NCBI GenBank assembly: GCA_964441535.1
Contig: CAYTXQ010000006.1
Location: 1-23,602 of the forward strand
Direction: 5' to 3'
DNA from: CAYNLX01 sp964441535
GTDB taxonomy: Bacteria; Bacillota_I; Bacilli_A; RF39; UBA660
Length of the DNA stretch: 23,602 nt
Shown here piece by piece: positions 6,695 to 14,389 of this stretch; positions within the stretch are counted from its first letter, which is position 1, and each line of letters opens with the position of its first letter. Both the position numbers and the translations under genes were made by a program. Under the pieces are notes generated by a model. That model was not told the origin of the DNA. It was given only the letters and a program-made list of their open reading frames with translations, and made no database searches.

Positions 6695-8605
6695 ATGGAA
6701 ACAATTTATACACATTTTTCTAGATATAATAAAGATGATGTTAATGATGCGTTTTTTATTTTAGAAGATACAGAAAAGAAATTATATTTGCTTATGTATC
6801 CTTATGATTTAAATAAAAAAGGATTATCTTGTAAAGAAATTTCAAAAAAATTAAATATTAGATATAGTAAAATTCATTTTCTAATAGGAAAAATTGAAGA
6901 AAAATTAGAAAACCAATTAAAAATATTAGAAGAAATTAGAATAGAAAATTCTAAAACTGATGAAGAAAAAGCTAATGATAAGATAAATGAATTAAAAAAA
7001 GAAATATTGTCAAATAATTTTAATAATGATAATGTAATTTTTCGTTTTAATTCTATGAAGGTTTCAATTAGAGAATTTAAAAGTAATTGTTTACTCGCTA
7101 AACTTTCAAAGGAAAGTTCAACCAAACTTAATAGAACAAATTCGATAAAGAGAGATTGTTTAATTTATATTATAAGTTTATTTGATAAAACAGGTAAAAT
7201 ATCTGAAGACTTTATAATAAAGGATAAAAAGTCAAATAAAATATATAAATTTGTTTACGCATATACTAATGGCGAATATGATTTGAGTTCAGTTAATTAT
7301 GATGAACTAGTTTGCTACAATATTTATAAAACACACATTGATCCTATACCGATTAAAGAAAGTGAATCTGAAAATAATATCACAGTTCAGGATAGTAAAG
7401 AATCAAATTTACAAAATGAATTTGATATAAATCTAGATCCTTTTAAAGAAACTCTTGAAGAAGGAATTAAATTATTTGTAAATGAAAAATATATTGACAA
7501 AATTAAATCTGAAAAATATTTTTTAAAAGCTTTAAAATCAAAAAATAAATACATTTTACAAAAAGCATATCTATTTTTAGGTAAATTATATTTAGATAGA
7601 AGAAGATTTGACATTTCATATGAATATGTAGACAAATGTTTAAAATTAGATAATAATTATGAAGCTTTATTAACTATGGCAAAAGTTTTATCTTTTCAAA
7701 ATAAATTTGATGAAGCTCTAGAAATTTTTGAAAAATGTAAAGAAATGGATTGCAATAATATTGATCCTTTTATTGAAAAAGGTAAATGTTATATGAGAAA
7801 TAATGACTTTGATAATGCTTTAAGAGAAATTAATTGTGCCTTATCTATAAATCCAAATAATTATTTTGTATTATATGAAAAAGCTAAATTATTATTTAAT
7901 TTTGGTCAATATACAGAAGCTAAATTTATTTTATATAATTGTGACAGAATTTGCTCCCAATTTAAATTATTTTATAATCATCATAAAATTATACTAGGAG
8001 AAATAGAATATTTATGTGGCGATAAAGAGATAGCAAAAATGATGTTTGACGAAATTATAAAATATGATAATAGAAAAAATGTGGTTGAAAATAATATTAA
8101 TTATATTGCATATTTCTTTCATAGTTTAGGTGAAAAAGAATTAGCATATCAATATTACCTAATGTTACCAAGTTTTAAAAAATGGCATAGATTATCGGAA
8201 AAAGAAATAGAAAATCACATAAAATTACACGAAGATAATATTTTTAATGAAAGTGCTCATTCAATATTTAATTTTTCTGTTGATTTAGATTTATTAAATC
8301 TTTTAATAAAAGATATAGAAAAAACTTCAACAAGAGAAAGTTTGGATGTTTATGAAATATATTGTGAAAATGCAGGTTATTTTATAGATAATAATAAAAG
8401 AAAAATAAAACAAGATTATATAATTATTAATACTTTTCCATTTACTAAAAGAATAGCATTTGCTTATCCTAGTAATAGAACAAATCCTAAAAACAATACT
8501 AAATATTTAGTTAAATTAGAAGATTTAAAAAATTATACTCTTTGTAAAAACAATAAAACAGAATCTTTAACAAAAAAACTTATTATTACTACTAAAGAAA
8601 ATTAG
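6695..8605 (+). CDS. Large HTH and TPR-repeat protein, unknown function
   Basis: A 636-residue soluble protein. Near the N-terminus (about residues 38-75) GLSCKEISKKLNIRYSKIHF looks like a sigma-region-4/LuxR-type helix-turn-helix, followed by a charged coiled coil. From about residue 250 there are at least four tetratricopeptide-like repeats (for example YILQKAYLFLGKLYLDRRRF, EALLTMAKVLSFQNKFDEAL and NPNNYFVLYEKAKLLFNFGQ). The C-terminal 130 residues match nothing I recognise. The combination suggests a regulator or scaffold using TPRs for peptide or protein binding. The ATG at 6695 is chosen because AAAGGGAG lies 7 nt upstream; the longer frame would overlap the tRNA terminator. It is monocistronic, with its own promoter and terminator. 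Confidence 0.7.
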   Translation: METIYTHFSRYNKDDVNDAFFILEDTEKKLYLLMYPYDLNKKGLSCKEISKKLNIRYSKIHFLIGKIEEKLENQLKILEEIRIENSKTDEEKANDKINELKKEILSNNFNNDNVIFRFNSMKVSIREFKSNCLLAKLSKESSTKLNRTNSIKRDCLIYIISLFDKTGKISEDFIIKDKKSNKIYKFVYAYTNGEYDLSSVNYDELVCYNIYKTHIDPIPIKESESENNITVQDSKESNLQNEFDINLDPFKETLEEGIKLFVNEKYIDKIKSEKYFLKALKSKNKYILQKAYLFLGKLYLDRRRFDISYEYVDKCLKLDNNYEALLTMAKVLSFQNKFDEALEIFEKCKEMDCNNIDPFIEKGKCYMRNNDFDNALREINCALSINPNNYFVLYEKAKLLFNFGQYTEAKFILYNCDRICSQFKLFYNHHKIILGEIEYLCGDKEIAKMMFDEIIKYDNRKNVVENNINYIAYFFHSLGEKELAYQYYLMLPSFKKWHRLSEKEIENHIKLHEDNIFNESAHSIFNFSVDLDLLNLLIKDIEKTSTRESLDVYEIYCENAGYFIDNNKRKIKQDYIIINTFPFTKRIAFAYPSNRTNPKNNTKYLVKLEDLKNYTLCKNNKTESLTKKLIITTKEN

Positions 8606-8625
8606 TGAAAAATTCACTATTTTTT
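8603..8625 (+). terminator. Intrinsic terminator between the TPR and dCMP deaminase genes
   Basis: TAGTGAA pairs with TTCACTA across AAA and is followed by TTTTTT. It begins at the stop of the TPR gene and touches the stop of the convergent deaminase gene. Confidence 0.85.
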
Positions 8626-9136
8626 ATTTTGTTTTTAAAGTTAAAGTTATTTGATTTTCTTTACTTAAATTTCTGTATTTTACTCCACAAGTATCAAATA
8701 GTCTTTTAGCTGCTATTACTTCTTCTGTATTAGAATATTTATCATGTATATATACCACTTCTTTTATTCCACATTGTATAATTTCTTTTGCACATTCGTT
8801 ACATGGAAATAAATCAACATATATTTTAGCATCTTCTAATTCTCTACCTATACCTATAAAATTTAATATTGCGTTTCTTTCGGCATGAACTACATAAAAA
8901 TATTTAGTGTCTAATTTATTTCCTTCTCTACTCCAGGGAAAATTTTCATCTTCATAGCCTCTTGGAGCTCCGTTATAACCAGTTGATAATAATCTATTAT
9001 CATTACTAACAATACAAGCTCCCACTTGAGTATTAGGATCCTTACTTCTCATAGCTGATAATTTTGCTACTCCCATAAAATATTGATCCCAGGATATATT
9101 GTTCTTTCTATTTAAACCATAAAATTTATTTTCCAT
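8624..9136 (-). CDS. dCMP deaminase (ComEB-like)
   Basis: A 170-residue zinc-dependent deoxycytidylate deaminase that converts dCMP to dUMP for dTMP synthesis. The zinc site is visible: HAERNA (His about residue 84 with the catalytic Glu) and PCNECAKEI (two Cys ligands). Upstream lie DPNTQVGACIV and STGYNGAPRG, typical of the family. The ATG at 9136 is chosen because TAGGAGA, which includes the fmt stop codon, lies just before it; an upstream in-frame GTG would overlap fmt. The gene follows fmt by 7 nt and is presumably co-transcribed. Confidence 0.92.
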   Translation of the reverse strand: MENKFYGLNRKNNISWDQYFMGVAKLSAMRSKDPNTQVGACIVSNDNRLLSTGYNGAPRGYEDENFPWSREGNKLDTKYFYVVHAERNAILNFIGIGRELEDAKIYVDLFPCNECAKEIIQCGIKEVVYIHDKYSNTEEVIAAKRLFDTCGVKYRNLSKENQITLTLKTK

Positions 9137-9143
9137 AAATCTC

Positions 9144-10079
9144 CTACTCACATACTTTATTTAATAAATTGTCTTTTTTTATTCCATTCAAATAATCACT
9201 AACTAACATTACTGATTTTCCAAAAGGTTTAATCTTTATTACTTTAACTATACCATCTTTAGCCTTAATAGAAAACGAATCTTTAGAAACATTAACTATA
9301 GTACCTGGTAAATCTTTAGATTCTATTTTTTCTGGAAGACATTCTATAATTTTAATTTCTTCATCATTTATAATTATATTTGCTAAAGGCCATGGATTAA
9401 GACCTCTTATTAATCTATCTATTTCATCTACAGTTTTGTTAAAATCTATATGCTCTTCCTCTCTTTTAATATTATAAGCATATGTAGCTTCCTCATTATT
9501 TTGTTTAGTTCTACTATTATTTCCTTCAATTATACTAGGTAAAGTTTCTAACAAAAGATCTCTACCTAAAATCATTAATTTATCATGTATAGATCCTACT
9601 GTATCAGTATTTGATATCTCTATACTTTTTTTATTAATTATGTCTCCAGTATCCATTTGTTCATCCATGTACATAATAGTAATACCAGTTTCTTTATATC
9701 CATCAATAATAGCATGATGCAATGGAGCTCCTCCTCTTAATTTAGGTAGTAAGGAAGCATGAACATTAATACATCCTAATTTAGGACAATTCAATATTTC
9801 TTTAGGGATTATTTGACCATAAGCACAGGTAATTATTATATCTGGATTCAAATCTATAATTTTTTGATAATTTTCTCTTATCTTTTCAGGTTGAAATACC
9901 TCAATATTATTTTTTATAGCAATTTCTTTTATTGGAGTTGAAGTTAATATTTGTTTTCTACCTATTTTTTTATCAGGCTGACTTACAACTAAAACTATAT
10001 TATAATTTTCTATTAGACTTTTTAATATAGGAACTGCAAATTCTGGAGTACCCATAAAAATTATTTTTATATTTTTCAT
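9144..10079 (-). CDS. fmt: Methionyl-tRNA formyltransferase
   Basis: A 311-residue enzyme that formylates initiator Met-tRNA. The N-terminal Rossmann-like formyltransferase domain (about 1-200) begins IIFMGTPEFAVP. It carries the catalytic Asn and His in INVHASLLPKLRGGAP and the Asp in EQMDTGDI. The C-terminal OB-like domain (about 205-311) includes GLNPWPLA. Length and motifs match the family. fmt usually lies directly downstream of priA or def; here a KilA-N/RhuM insertion separates it from priA. The ribosome binding site is a modest AAGG 8 nt before the ATG. Confidence 0.96.
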   Translation of the reverse strand: MKNIKIIFMGTPEFAVPILKSLIENYNIVLVVSQPDKKIGRKQILTSTPIKEIAIKNNIEVFQPEKIRENYQKIIDLNPDIIITCAYGQIIPKEILNCPKLGCINVHASLLPKLRGGAPLHHAIIDGYKETGITIMYMDEQMDTGDIINKKSIEISNTDTVGSIHDKLMILGRDLLLETLPSIIEGNNSRTKQNNEEATYAYNIKREEEHIDFNKTVDEIDRLIRGLNPWPLANIIINDEEIKIIECLPEKIESKDLPGTIVNVSKDSFSIKAKDGIVKVIKIKPFGKSVMLVSDYLNGIKKDNLLNKVCE

Positions 10080-10097
10080 ATTATACCTTACTTTCTA

Positions 10098-10172
10098 TTT
10101 AAAAAATTCAAAATTAAATATATAATTGATTCCTTTTCTTTAGGATTAGATTCTGCTATTAGTACATTAATT
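10098..10172 (-). pseudogene. Possible C-terminal coding remnant upstream of fmt
   Basis: A 24-codon frame ending in TAA reads INVLIAESNPKEKESIIYLI then LNFL and NRK. It is closed at its 5' end by a TGA and lacks a start codon or ribosome binding site. The composition is protein-like, so it may be the 3' end of a gene cut when the KilA-N segment arrived. Short chance frames are common, so this is tentative. Confidence 0.25.
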
Positions 10173-10181
10173 CATAATGAC

Positions 10182-11036
10182 TTAACTATTTAATTTGTTT
10201 TCTATTAATTCTACCTTAGATATATTTTCTAATTCTTGTATTCTAATATCTTTTGTTAATAATTTCATTTGATGAATTGCTATTTGATTTAATTTTATTA
10301 ATCTATCTTTTTGATTAATTCCTTCATTTATATAAACTGAATTTAAATTTTCTAAATTAACTAAACAAACTAATTCTGCTACATTAGCATAATCCCTTAT
10401 ATTCGCTTCTTTACTAATATTTTTTATTTTCCATTCTTTAGCAGTAATACCAAATAATGCAATATTAATTACATCTGCTTCATTTGCATATATTATATCT
10501 GTTTGATTCCTAGTTACTTTTTTTGGTATTAAATTATTTTTTATTGCATCGGTATGAATATTATAATTGATTTTTGATAATGTTCTTTTTAAATTCCAAC
10601 CTAATTGTTTTTCTTGAATTGTTTTTAATCTTTTAAATTCTGTATAAATGTATAACTTAAATTCAGGACTTATCCATGAGGCAAATTCTAAAGCAATATC
10701 AATATGAGCATATGTTCCCCCATTATATTTACCTGCTTTTGTTATAAATCCGATTGCATTAGTATTCTCAATCCACTTTGTAGGCGACATAACAAATCTA
10801 TTATAACCATATTGTAATTTAACCGCCTCGAATTCAACACGGTTAAAGTTTGGATTATATATAATTTCCCATAGTCCAATAAAATCAATCGTGTCTTTAT
10901 TCCTCATCCAGTTCTGAACTACAAACCTAGGGAATTCTGCATTAACCTTTTTAGCAATGTCAGTCAATGATACAAAATCTTCATTATTAATAATTTTAGT
11001 ATTTATTTCATATTCTAATACTTGCAATTTTGTCAT
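10182..11036 (-). CDS. KilA-N domain protein (phage antirepressor-like)
   Basis: A 284-residue protein. The KilA-N DNA-binding domain (about residues 10-135) is recognised by FVSLTDIAKK, VVQNWMRNKDTIDFIGLWE, GKYNGGTYAHIDIALEFASW and ISPEFKLYIYTEFKRLK. The C-terminal half is helical (about 150-284) and resembles the extension found in stand-alone bacterial KilA-N proteins. KilA-N proteins occur mainly in phages and mobile islands. The ATG at 11036 is chosen because ACGGAG lies 9 nt upstream. It directly follows the RhuM pseudogene with no terminator, so the SOS-box promoter at 11429-11457 probably serves it. Confidence 0.85.
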   Translation of the reverse strand: MTKLQVLEYEINTKIINNEDFVSLTDIAKKVNAEFPRFVVQNWMRNKDTIDFIGLWEIIYNPNFNRVEFEAVKLQYGYNRFVMSPTKWIENTNAIGFITKAGKYNGGTYAHIDIALEFASWISPEFKLYIYTEFKRLKTIQEKQLGWNLKRTLSKINYNIHTDAIKNNLIPKKVTRNQTDIIYANEADVINIALFGITAKEWKIKNISKEANIRDYANVAELVCLVNLENLNSVYINEGINQKDRLIKLNQIAIHQMKLLTKDIRIQELENISKVELIENKLNS

Positions 11037-11082
11037 TAAAATCAACTCCGTTTCTTATAAAAGAAAATTATTATTTAAAATT

Positions 11083-11402
11083 TTATAATACTAAATATTC
11101 CTTTAATACTCTATTAGCCCACACTCTAAATTCTGTACCTCTTTTTGATTTAACACGATAACCCACTGAAATTATAACATCTAAAGAATGTATTAATGGT
11201 TTACGTCCTCCAGTACTTTTACCGGAAATTCCAGTAGAAGTTTTTCTGTCTAATTCTCTTATATATTATTTATATGTTCATTTATTGTGTTTTCATCCTT
11301 TTCATATAATTCTGCCATCTGTTTTTGAGTTAACCAAACAGTTTCATCATTTAAATTCACTTCTAATTTTATATTTTCGAATATTATTATTTCATTTTTC
11401 AT
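11083..11402 (-). pseudogene. RhuM-family protein, frameshifted and truncated
   Basis: An intact start (ATG 11402, with GAGAGGAAAA upstream) encodes MKNEIIIFENIKLEVNLNDE then TVWLTQKQMAELYEKDENTI, a typical RhuM N-terminus. That frame ends after HINNI at a TAA. A second frame resumes immediately with IRELDRKTSTG and continues LDVIISVGYRVKSKRGTEFR and VWANRVLKEYLVL before a stop. The two halves are adjacent parts of one RhuM protein, joined by a frameshift with a probable internal deletion. RhuM proteins are normally about 330 residues, so the C-terminal two thirds are also missing. It is a decayed mobile-island gene, still behind a strong promoter. Confidence 0.85.
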
Positions 11403-11428
11403 AATAAATTTTCCTCTCTTATATAATT

Positions 11429-11457
11429 ATTTTATCGAACACTTGTTCTTGTGTCAA
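11429..11457 (-). promoter_or_regulatory. Strong SigA promoter with a LexA/DinR SOS box in its spacer
   Basis: On the minus strand TTGACA (11452-11457) and TAAAAT (11429-11434) are 17 nt apart. The spacer holds an inverted repeat that reads CGAACACTTGTTCT on the plus strand (11436-11449), matching the Gram-positive LexA/DinR box CGAACN4GTTCG at all but the last base. A repressor bound there would block RNA polymerase. It controls the RhuM pseudogene and probably the KilA-N gene. Confidence 0.78.
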
Positions 11458-11476
11458 TATAAATTTTTATAAATAA

Positions 11477-13654
11477 TTATATCTTACTCGGATTAAAATC
11501 AAATTCTAAATTTACTTTTTTATTAGTCATATAAATTTTATCTAAATCTTTTAAAGAAGAATATAGTCTTTCATCTTTTTTATATTTAATTATTATTTGA
11601 AATCTATATATATTATTTATTTTCAAAATATTTGCAATTGTAGGACCCAATATAATTGTTTCTTCACTCAAATTCTGTTTTAAGTATTCTTTAACTTTTT
11701 TAGATTCAGAACCTGCTTCATCAAATGAATTACTAACTATTTTAACACTACATAAATAATAGTAAGGAGGATATGACAATTTCTTTCTTAAATTCATTTC
11801 ATAATTATAAAAAGACTCATAATCATTATTTCTTACACATTGTAAAGCATAATTATCAGGATTAAATGTTTGTATTAGAACTTCTCCTTTAAGAGTACTC
11901 CTCCCTGCTCTACCAGATACCTGACTTAACAACTCAAAAGTTCTTTCATGACTCTTATAATCAGGAATATTTAAAGATTGATCAGCATTTATTACTCCAA
12001 CTAAAGTAACTTTAGGAAAATCAAATCCTTTACTTATCATTTGTGTACCTAATAAAATATTATATTTCCCTTCACTAAAATCATTAATTATTCTTTCATG
12101 GCTTCCTTTATTTGAAGTAGTATCCATATCCATTCTTATTATTTTAGCTTCAGAAACTTTTTTCTGCAATTCTAATTCTAGTTTTTCAGTACCACATCCT
12201 AAAAAATTCATTGATTTTTCTTTACATTTTGGACATATATCAGACTTAAATATTGTATATCCGCAATAATGACATCTTAAATTATTAGATGTCTTATGAT
12301 AAGTTAAGGAAATATCACAATGAGGGCATTTATAAGTATAACCACAACTTTGACAAGTAATAATTGTAGAATATCCTCTTCTATTTAATAAAATAATTAC
12401 TTGTTCATTCAAATTTAATTTCTCTTTTACTTTATCTATCAGTTCGCCACTGAATATTAAATTCCCTTTTTTCATTTCAGGCTGCATATCTATTAATTTA
12501 ACTATCGGTAATTTAGCTTCTCCTATTCTATTAGGTAATGTTAATAATTTATATATTCCCTTTTTGGCTCTTGCCATACTTTCTAATGTAGGAGTAGCAC
12601 TTCCCAATACAAGAGGTATATTATTATACTTGCTTCTAAATAAAGCCATATCTATTGCATGATATCTAGGATTATTATCCTGTTTATAGTTCTCTGAATG
12701 TTCCTCATCTATTATAATAATTCCTAAATTAGATAAAGGAGTAAATATTGCGCTACGAGTTCCAACTACTACTGATACTTCTTTTCTTAGTATCTTCTGA
12801 TATTCATCATGTTTTTCTCCTTCGGATAAAGAACTATGAAATATAGCAACTTTATCTCCAAATATGCCATAAAATCTTCTAGCTATTTGAGTAGTTAAAC
12901 TTATTTCAGGTACTAACATTATAGCAGTCTTACCACCATCAATAACTTTACTAATTAAATTAAGATACACTTCTGTTTTACCTGATCCAGTTACTCCATG
13001 AAGTAAATAAATTTGTTCTTTATTTAAAATTATATTATCTACTACTTTTTGCTGTTCTAAAGTTAATTTATTTATTACATCAAATTTTAAATTATTATTA
13101 TTTATACGATATTTTTTTTCTTTTAATTCATTTACTAATCCTTTTTCCAAAAGTATTTTTAAACTATTACAATTAATATCTTTTTTTAATATTTTTTCTT
13201 TTATTTTTAATAATTTCAATAACTCTACTTGTTTCTTATTTTTCTTATTATCTAAAATATATCTATCTACATAATCCATATTATTATTTAGAACAATATA
13301 AGAATCAAACAATTCATAATTTTTATTATTAGTTTTTACTTTTAAACTGCTAGGCAACATAGTCTGATATGCAGTAATTAAAGAACATAAAGTTTTTTCT
13401 TTTATATAATTTCCTAAATTTAACATCTCTTCATTTAATATAAGAGATTCACTTACTATACTAACAATGCTTTTTAACTCATAATCTATAGTAGTTTCAT
13501 TTAATAAATTAATAACAAAACCATTTATAGTTTTATTACCAAAAGGCACTAACACTTTCATACCTTTTTTTAATTTTAAAGATGAGGGCACTATATATGT
13601 AAAAGTCTTATCTAAAGATTTATTACCATATTCAACTAATACTTCAGCATACAT
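11477..13654 (-). CDS. priA: Primosomal replication-restart helicase PriA
   Basis: A 725-residue superfamily 2 DNA helicase that recognises stalled forks and reloads the replisome. The N-terminal DNA-binding domain covers about 1-110. Walker A is LLHGVTGSGKTE (about residue 225), the DExH box is IIIDEEH, and motif III is LGSATPTLE. A cysteine-rich zinc domain follows (CQSCGYTYKCPHC ... CHYCGY ... CPKC, eight Cys). Later helicase motifs are GTQMISKGFDFP and QVSGRAGR. All are intact and the length is normal. The start ATG 13654 has AGAGGTGAT just upstream and a TATAAT at 13674-13679. Confidence 0.97.
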   Translation of the reverse strand: MYAEVLVEYGNKSLDKTFTYIVPSSLKLKKGMKVLVPFGNKTINGFVINLLNETTIDYELKSIVSIVSESLILNEEMLNLGNYIKEKTLCSLITAYQTMLPSSLKVKTNNKNYELFDSYIVLNNNMDYVDRYILDNKKNKKQVELLKLLKIKEKILKKDINCNSLKILLEKGLVNELKEKKYRINNNNLKFDVINKLTLEQQKVVDNIILNKEQIYLLHGVTGSGKTEVYLNLISKVIDGGKTAIMLVPEISLTTQIARRFYGIFGDKVAIFHSSLSEGEKHDEYQKILRKEVSVVVGTRSAIFTPLSNLGIIIIDEEHSENYKQDNNPRYHAIDMALFRSKYNNIPLVLGSATPTLESMARAKKGIYKLLTLPNRIGEAKLPIVKLIDMQPEMKKGNLIFSGELIDKVKEKLNLNEQVIILLNRRGYSTIITCQSCGYTYKCPHCDISLTYHKTSNNLRCHYCGYTIFKSDICPKCKEKSMNFLGCGTEKLELELQKKVSEAKIIRMDMDTTSNKGSHERIINDFSEGKYNILLGTQMISKGFDFPKVTLVGVINADQSLNIPDYKSHERTFELLSQVSGRAGRSTLKGEVLIQTFNPDNYALQCVRNNDYESFYNYEMNLRKKLSYPPYYYLCSVKIVSNSFDEAGSESKKVKEYLKQNLSEETIILGPTIANILKINNIYRFQIIIKYKKDERLYSSLKDLDKIYMTNKKVNLEFDFNPSKI

Positions 13655-13705
13655 ATTATCACCTCTTAAAATAATTATAACATAATATAGTTTTAGTATT
13701 TAATT

Positions 13706-13732
13706 AAAAAAACAAGACACATTAATTGTCTT
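13706..13732 (-). terminator. Intrinsic terminator after the first pilin gene
   Basis: On the minus strand AAGACA pairs with TGTCTT across ATTAATG, followed by G and seven T. It separates the pilin gene from priA. Confidence 0.78.
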
Positions 13733-13776
13733 AAATTTTAATTATTATTTATCTTTTATTATTTAAACCTTATTCT

Positions 13777-14292
13777 TCAGGGAATAAGTTCTTTATAAAC
13801 ATCGCACATATCTTTAGTATCAGAAACTTGATCTTTATAATAATTGTAACCTCCTTCTGAATCAGTATCTTCTTCATAATCTAAATAATCTTGATAGTTA
13901 TTTATATCTTCTAAATATGATATATCACTAGTAAAAAAATAATTTCCATCACTATAAATTACAGTAGTATAAATTTCGCTTCCTTCAATACCAATTAATA
14001 CCATTCCAGGGTTTTCAAAATTTTTATCTGTATATCCGTTTTCTTTTAACCATTCTAATGTATAACAATTCATATAGTAAGACGGGAATGTTTCTGATGC
14101 TTCATCTTTGTTAACGGTATATGCTGTCTTCGCTATTTCTTCTATTGATCTTAATTCAAGTTTAAAGGCATTAAACTTTGCTTTATTCATTAATCCTACT
14201 ACTGCTGGTGTTGCAAGTAATATTAATATTGCTAGTATTACTATTACTGCTAATAGTTCTATTAATGTAAATCCCTTTTTATTTCTTTTCAT
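13777..14292 (-). CDS. Type IV prepilin-like protein (pilin 1, intact)
   Basis: A 171-residue class III signal protein. The leader MKRNKKG precedes FTLIELLAVIVILAILILLA, with Gly before the cleavage site, N-terminal Phe and Glu5, as needed by prepilin peptidase. The hydrophobic helix is followed by a globular domain with two Cys (MNCYTLEWL and KDMCDVY near the C-terminus) that could form the pilin disulfide loop, and an acidic Tyr-rich segment (YLDYEEDTDSEGGYNYY). The ATG at 14292 is preferred, with ATAGGAG 8 nt upstream. It has its own promoter and terminator. The first about 85 codons are nearly identical at DNA level to the copy at 16514-16805. No pilus assembly genes lie in the window. 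Confidence 0.9.
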   Translation of the reverse strand: MKRNKKGFTLIELLAVIVILAILILLATPAVVGLMNKAKFNAFKLELRSIEEIAKTAYTVNKDEASETFPSYYMNCYTLEWLKENGYTDKNFENPGMVLIGIEGSEIYTTVIYSDGNYFFTSDISYLEDINNYQDYLDYEEDTDSEGGYNYYKDQVSDTKDMCDVYKELIP

Positions 14293-14310
14293 AGAAAAAC
14301 TCCTATCATT
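14021..14310 (-). repeat. Pilin repeat unit, copy 1
   Basis: About 290 bp covering the ribosome binding site, start codon and first about 85 codons of pilin 1. It matches 16514-16805 with one base difference (14038) and one 2-nt indel in the A-tract after the start codon. Identity stops abruptly at both ends. Confidence 0.9.
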
Positions 14311-14317
14311 GTTAATT

Positions 14318-14346
14318 ATTATAACAAAAAACCATATTCTTGACAA
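14318..14346 (-). promoter_or_regulatory. SigA-type promoter of pilin 1
   Basis: TTGTCA (14341-14346) and TATAAT (14318-14323) on the minus strand are separated by 17 nt, just upstream of the pilin ribosome binding site. The frameshifted second copy lacks an equally good promoter. Confidence 0.75.
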
Positions 14347-14364
14347 GCGTTTTATTATATTAAC

Positions 14365-14389
14365 AAAAAAAGACAAGTAAAACTTATCT
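14365..14389 (-). terminator. Intrinsic terminator after typA
   Basis: On the minus strand AGATAAGT pairs with ACTTGTCT (one G-U pair) across TTT, followed by a run of T. It overlaps the typA stop codon and insulates the pilin 1 promoter. Confidence 0.82.

Noticed and set aside
14108..14380. Plus-strand frames opposite the pilin N-termini (also 16601-16789)
   Set aside because: They are duplicated only because the pilin repeat is duplicated. They are mirror frames of the hydrophobic helix with no ribosome binding site.
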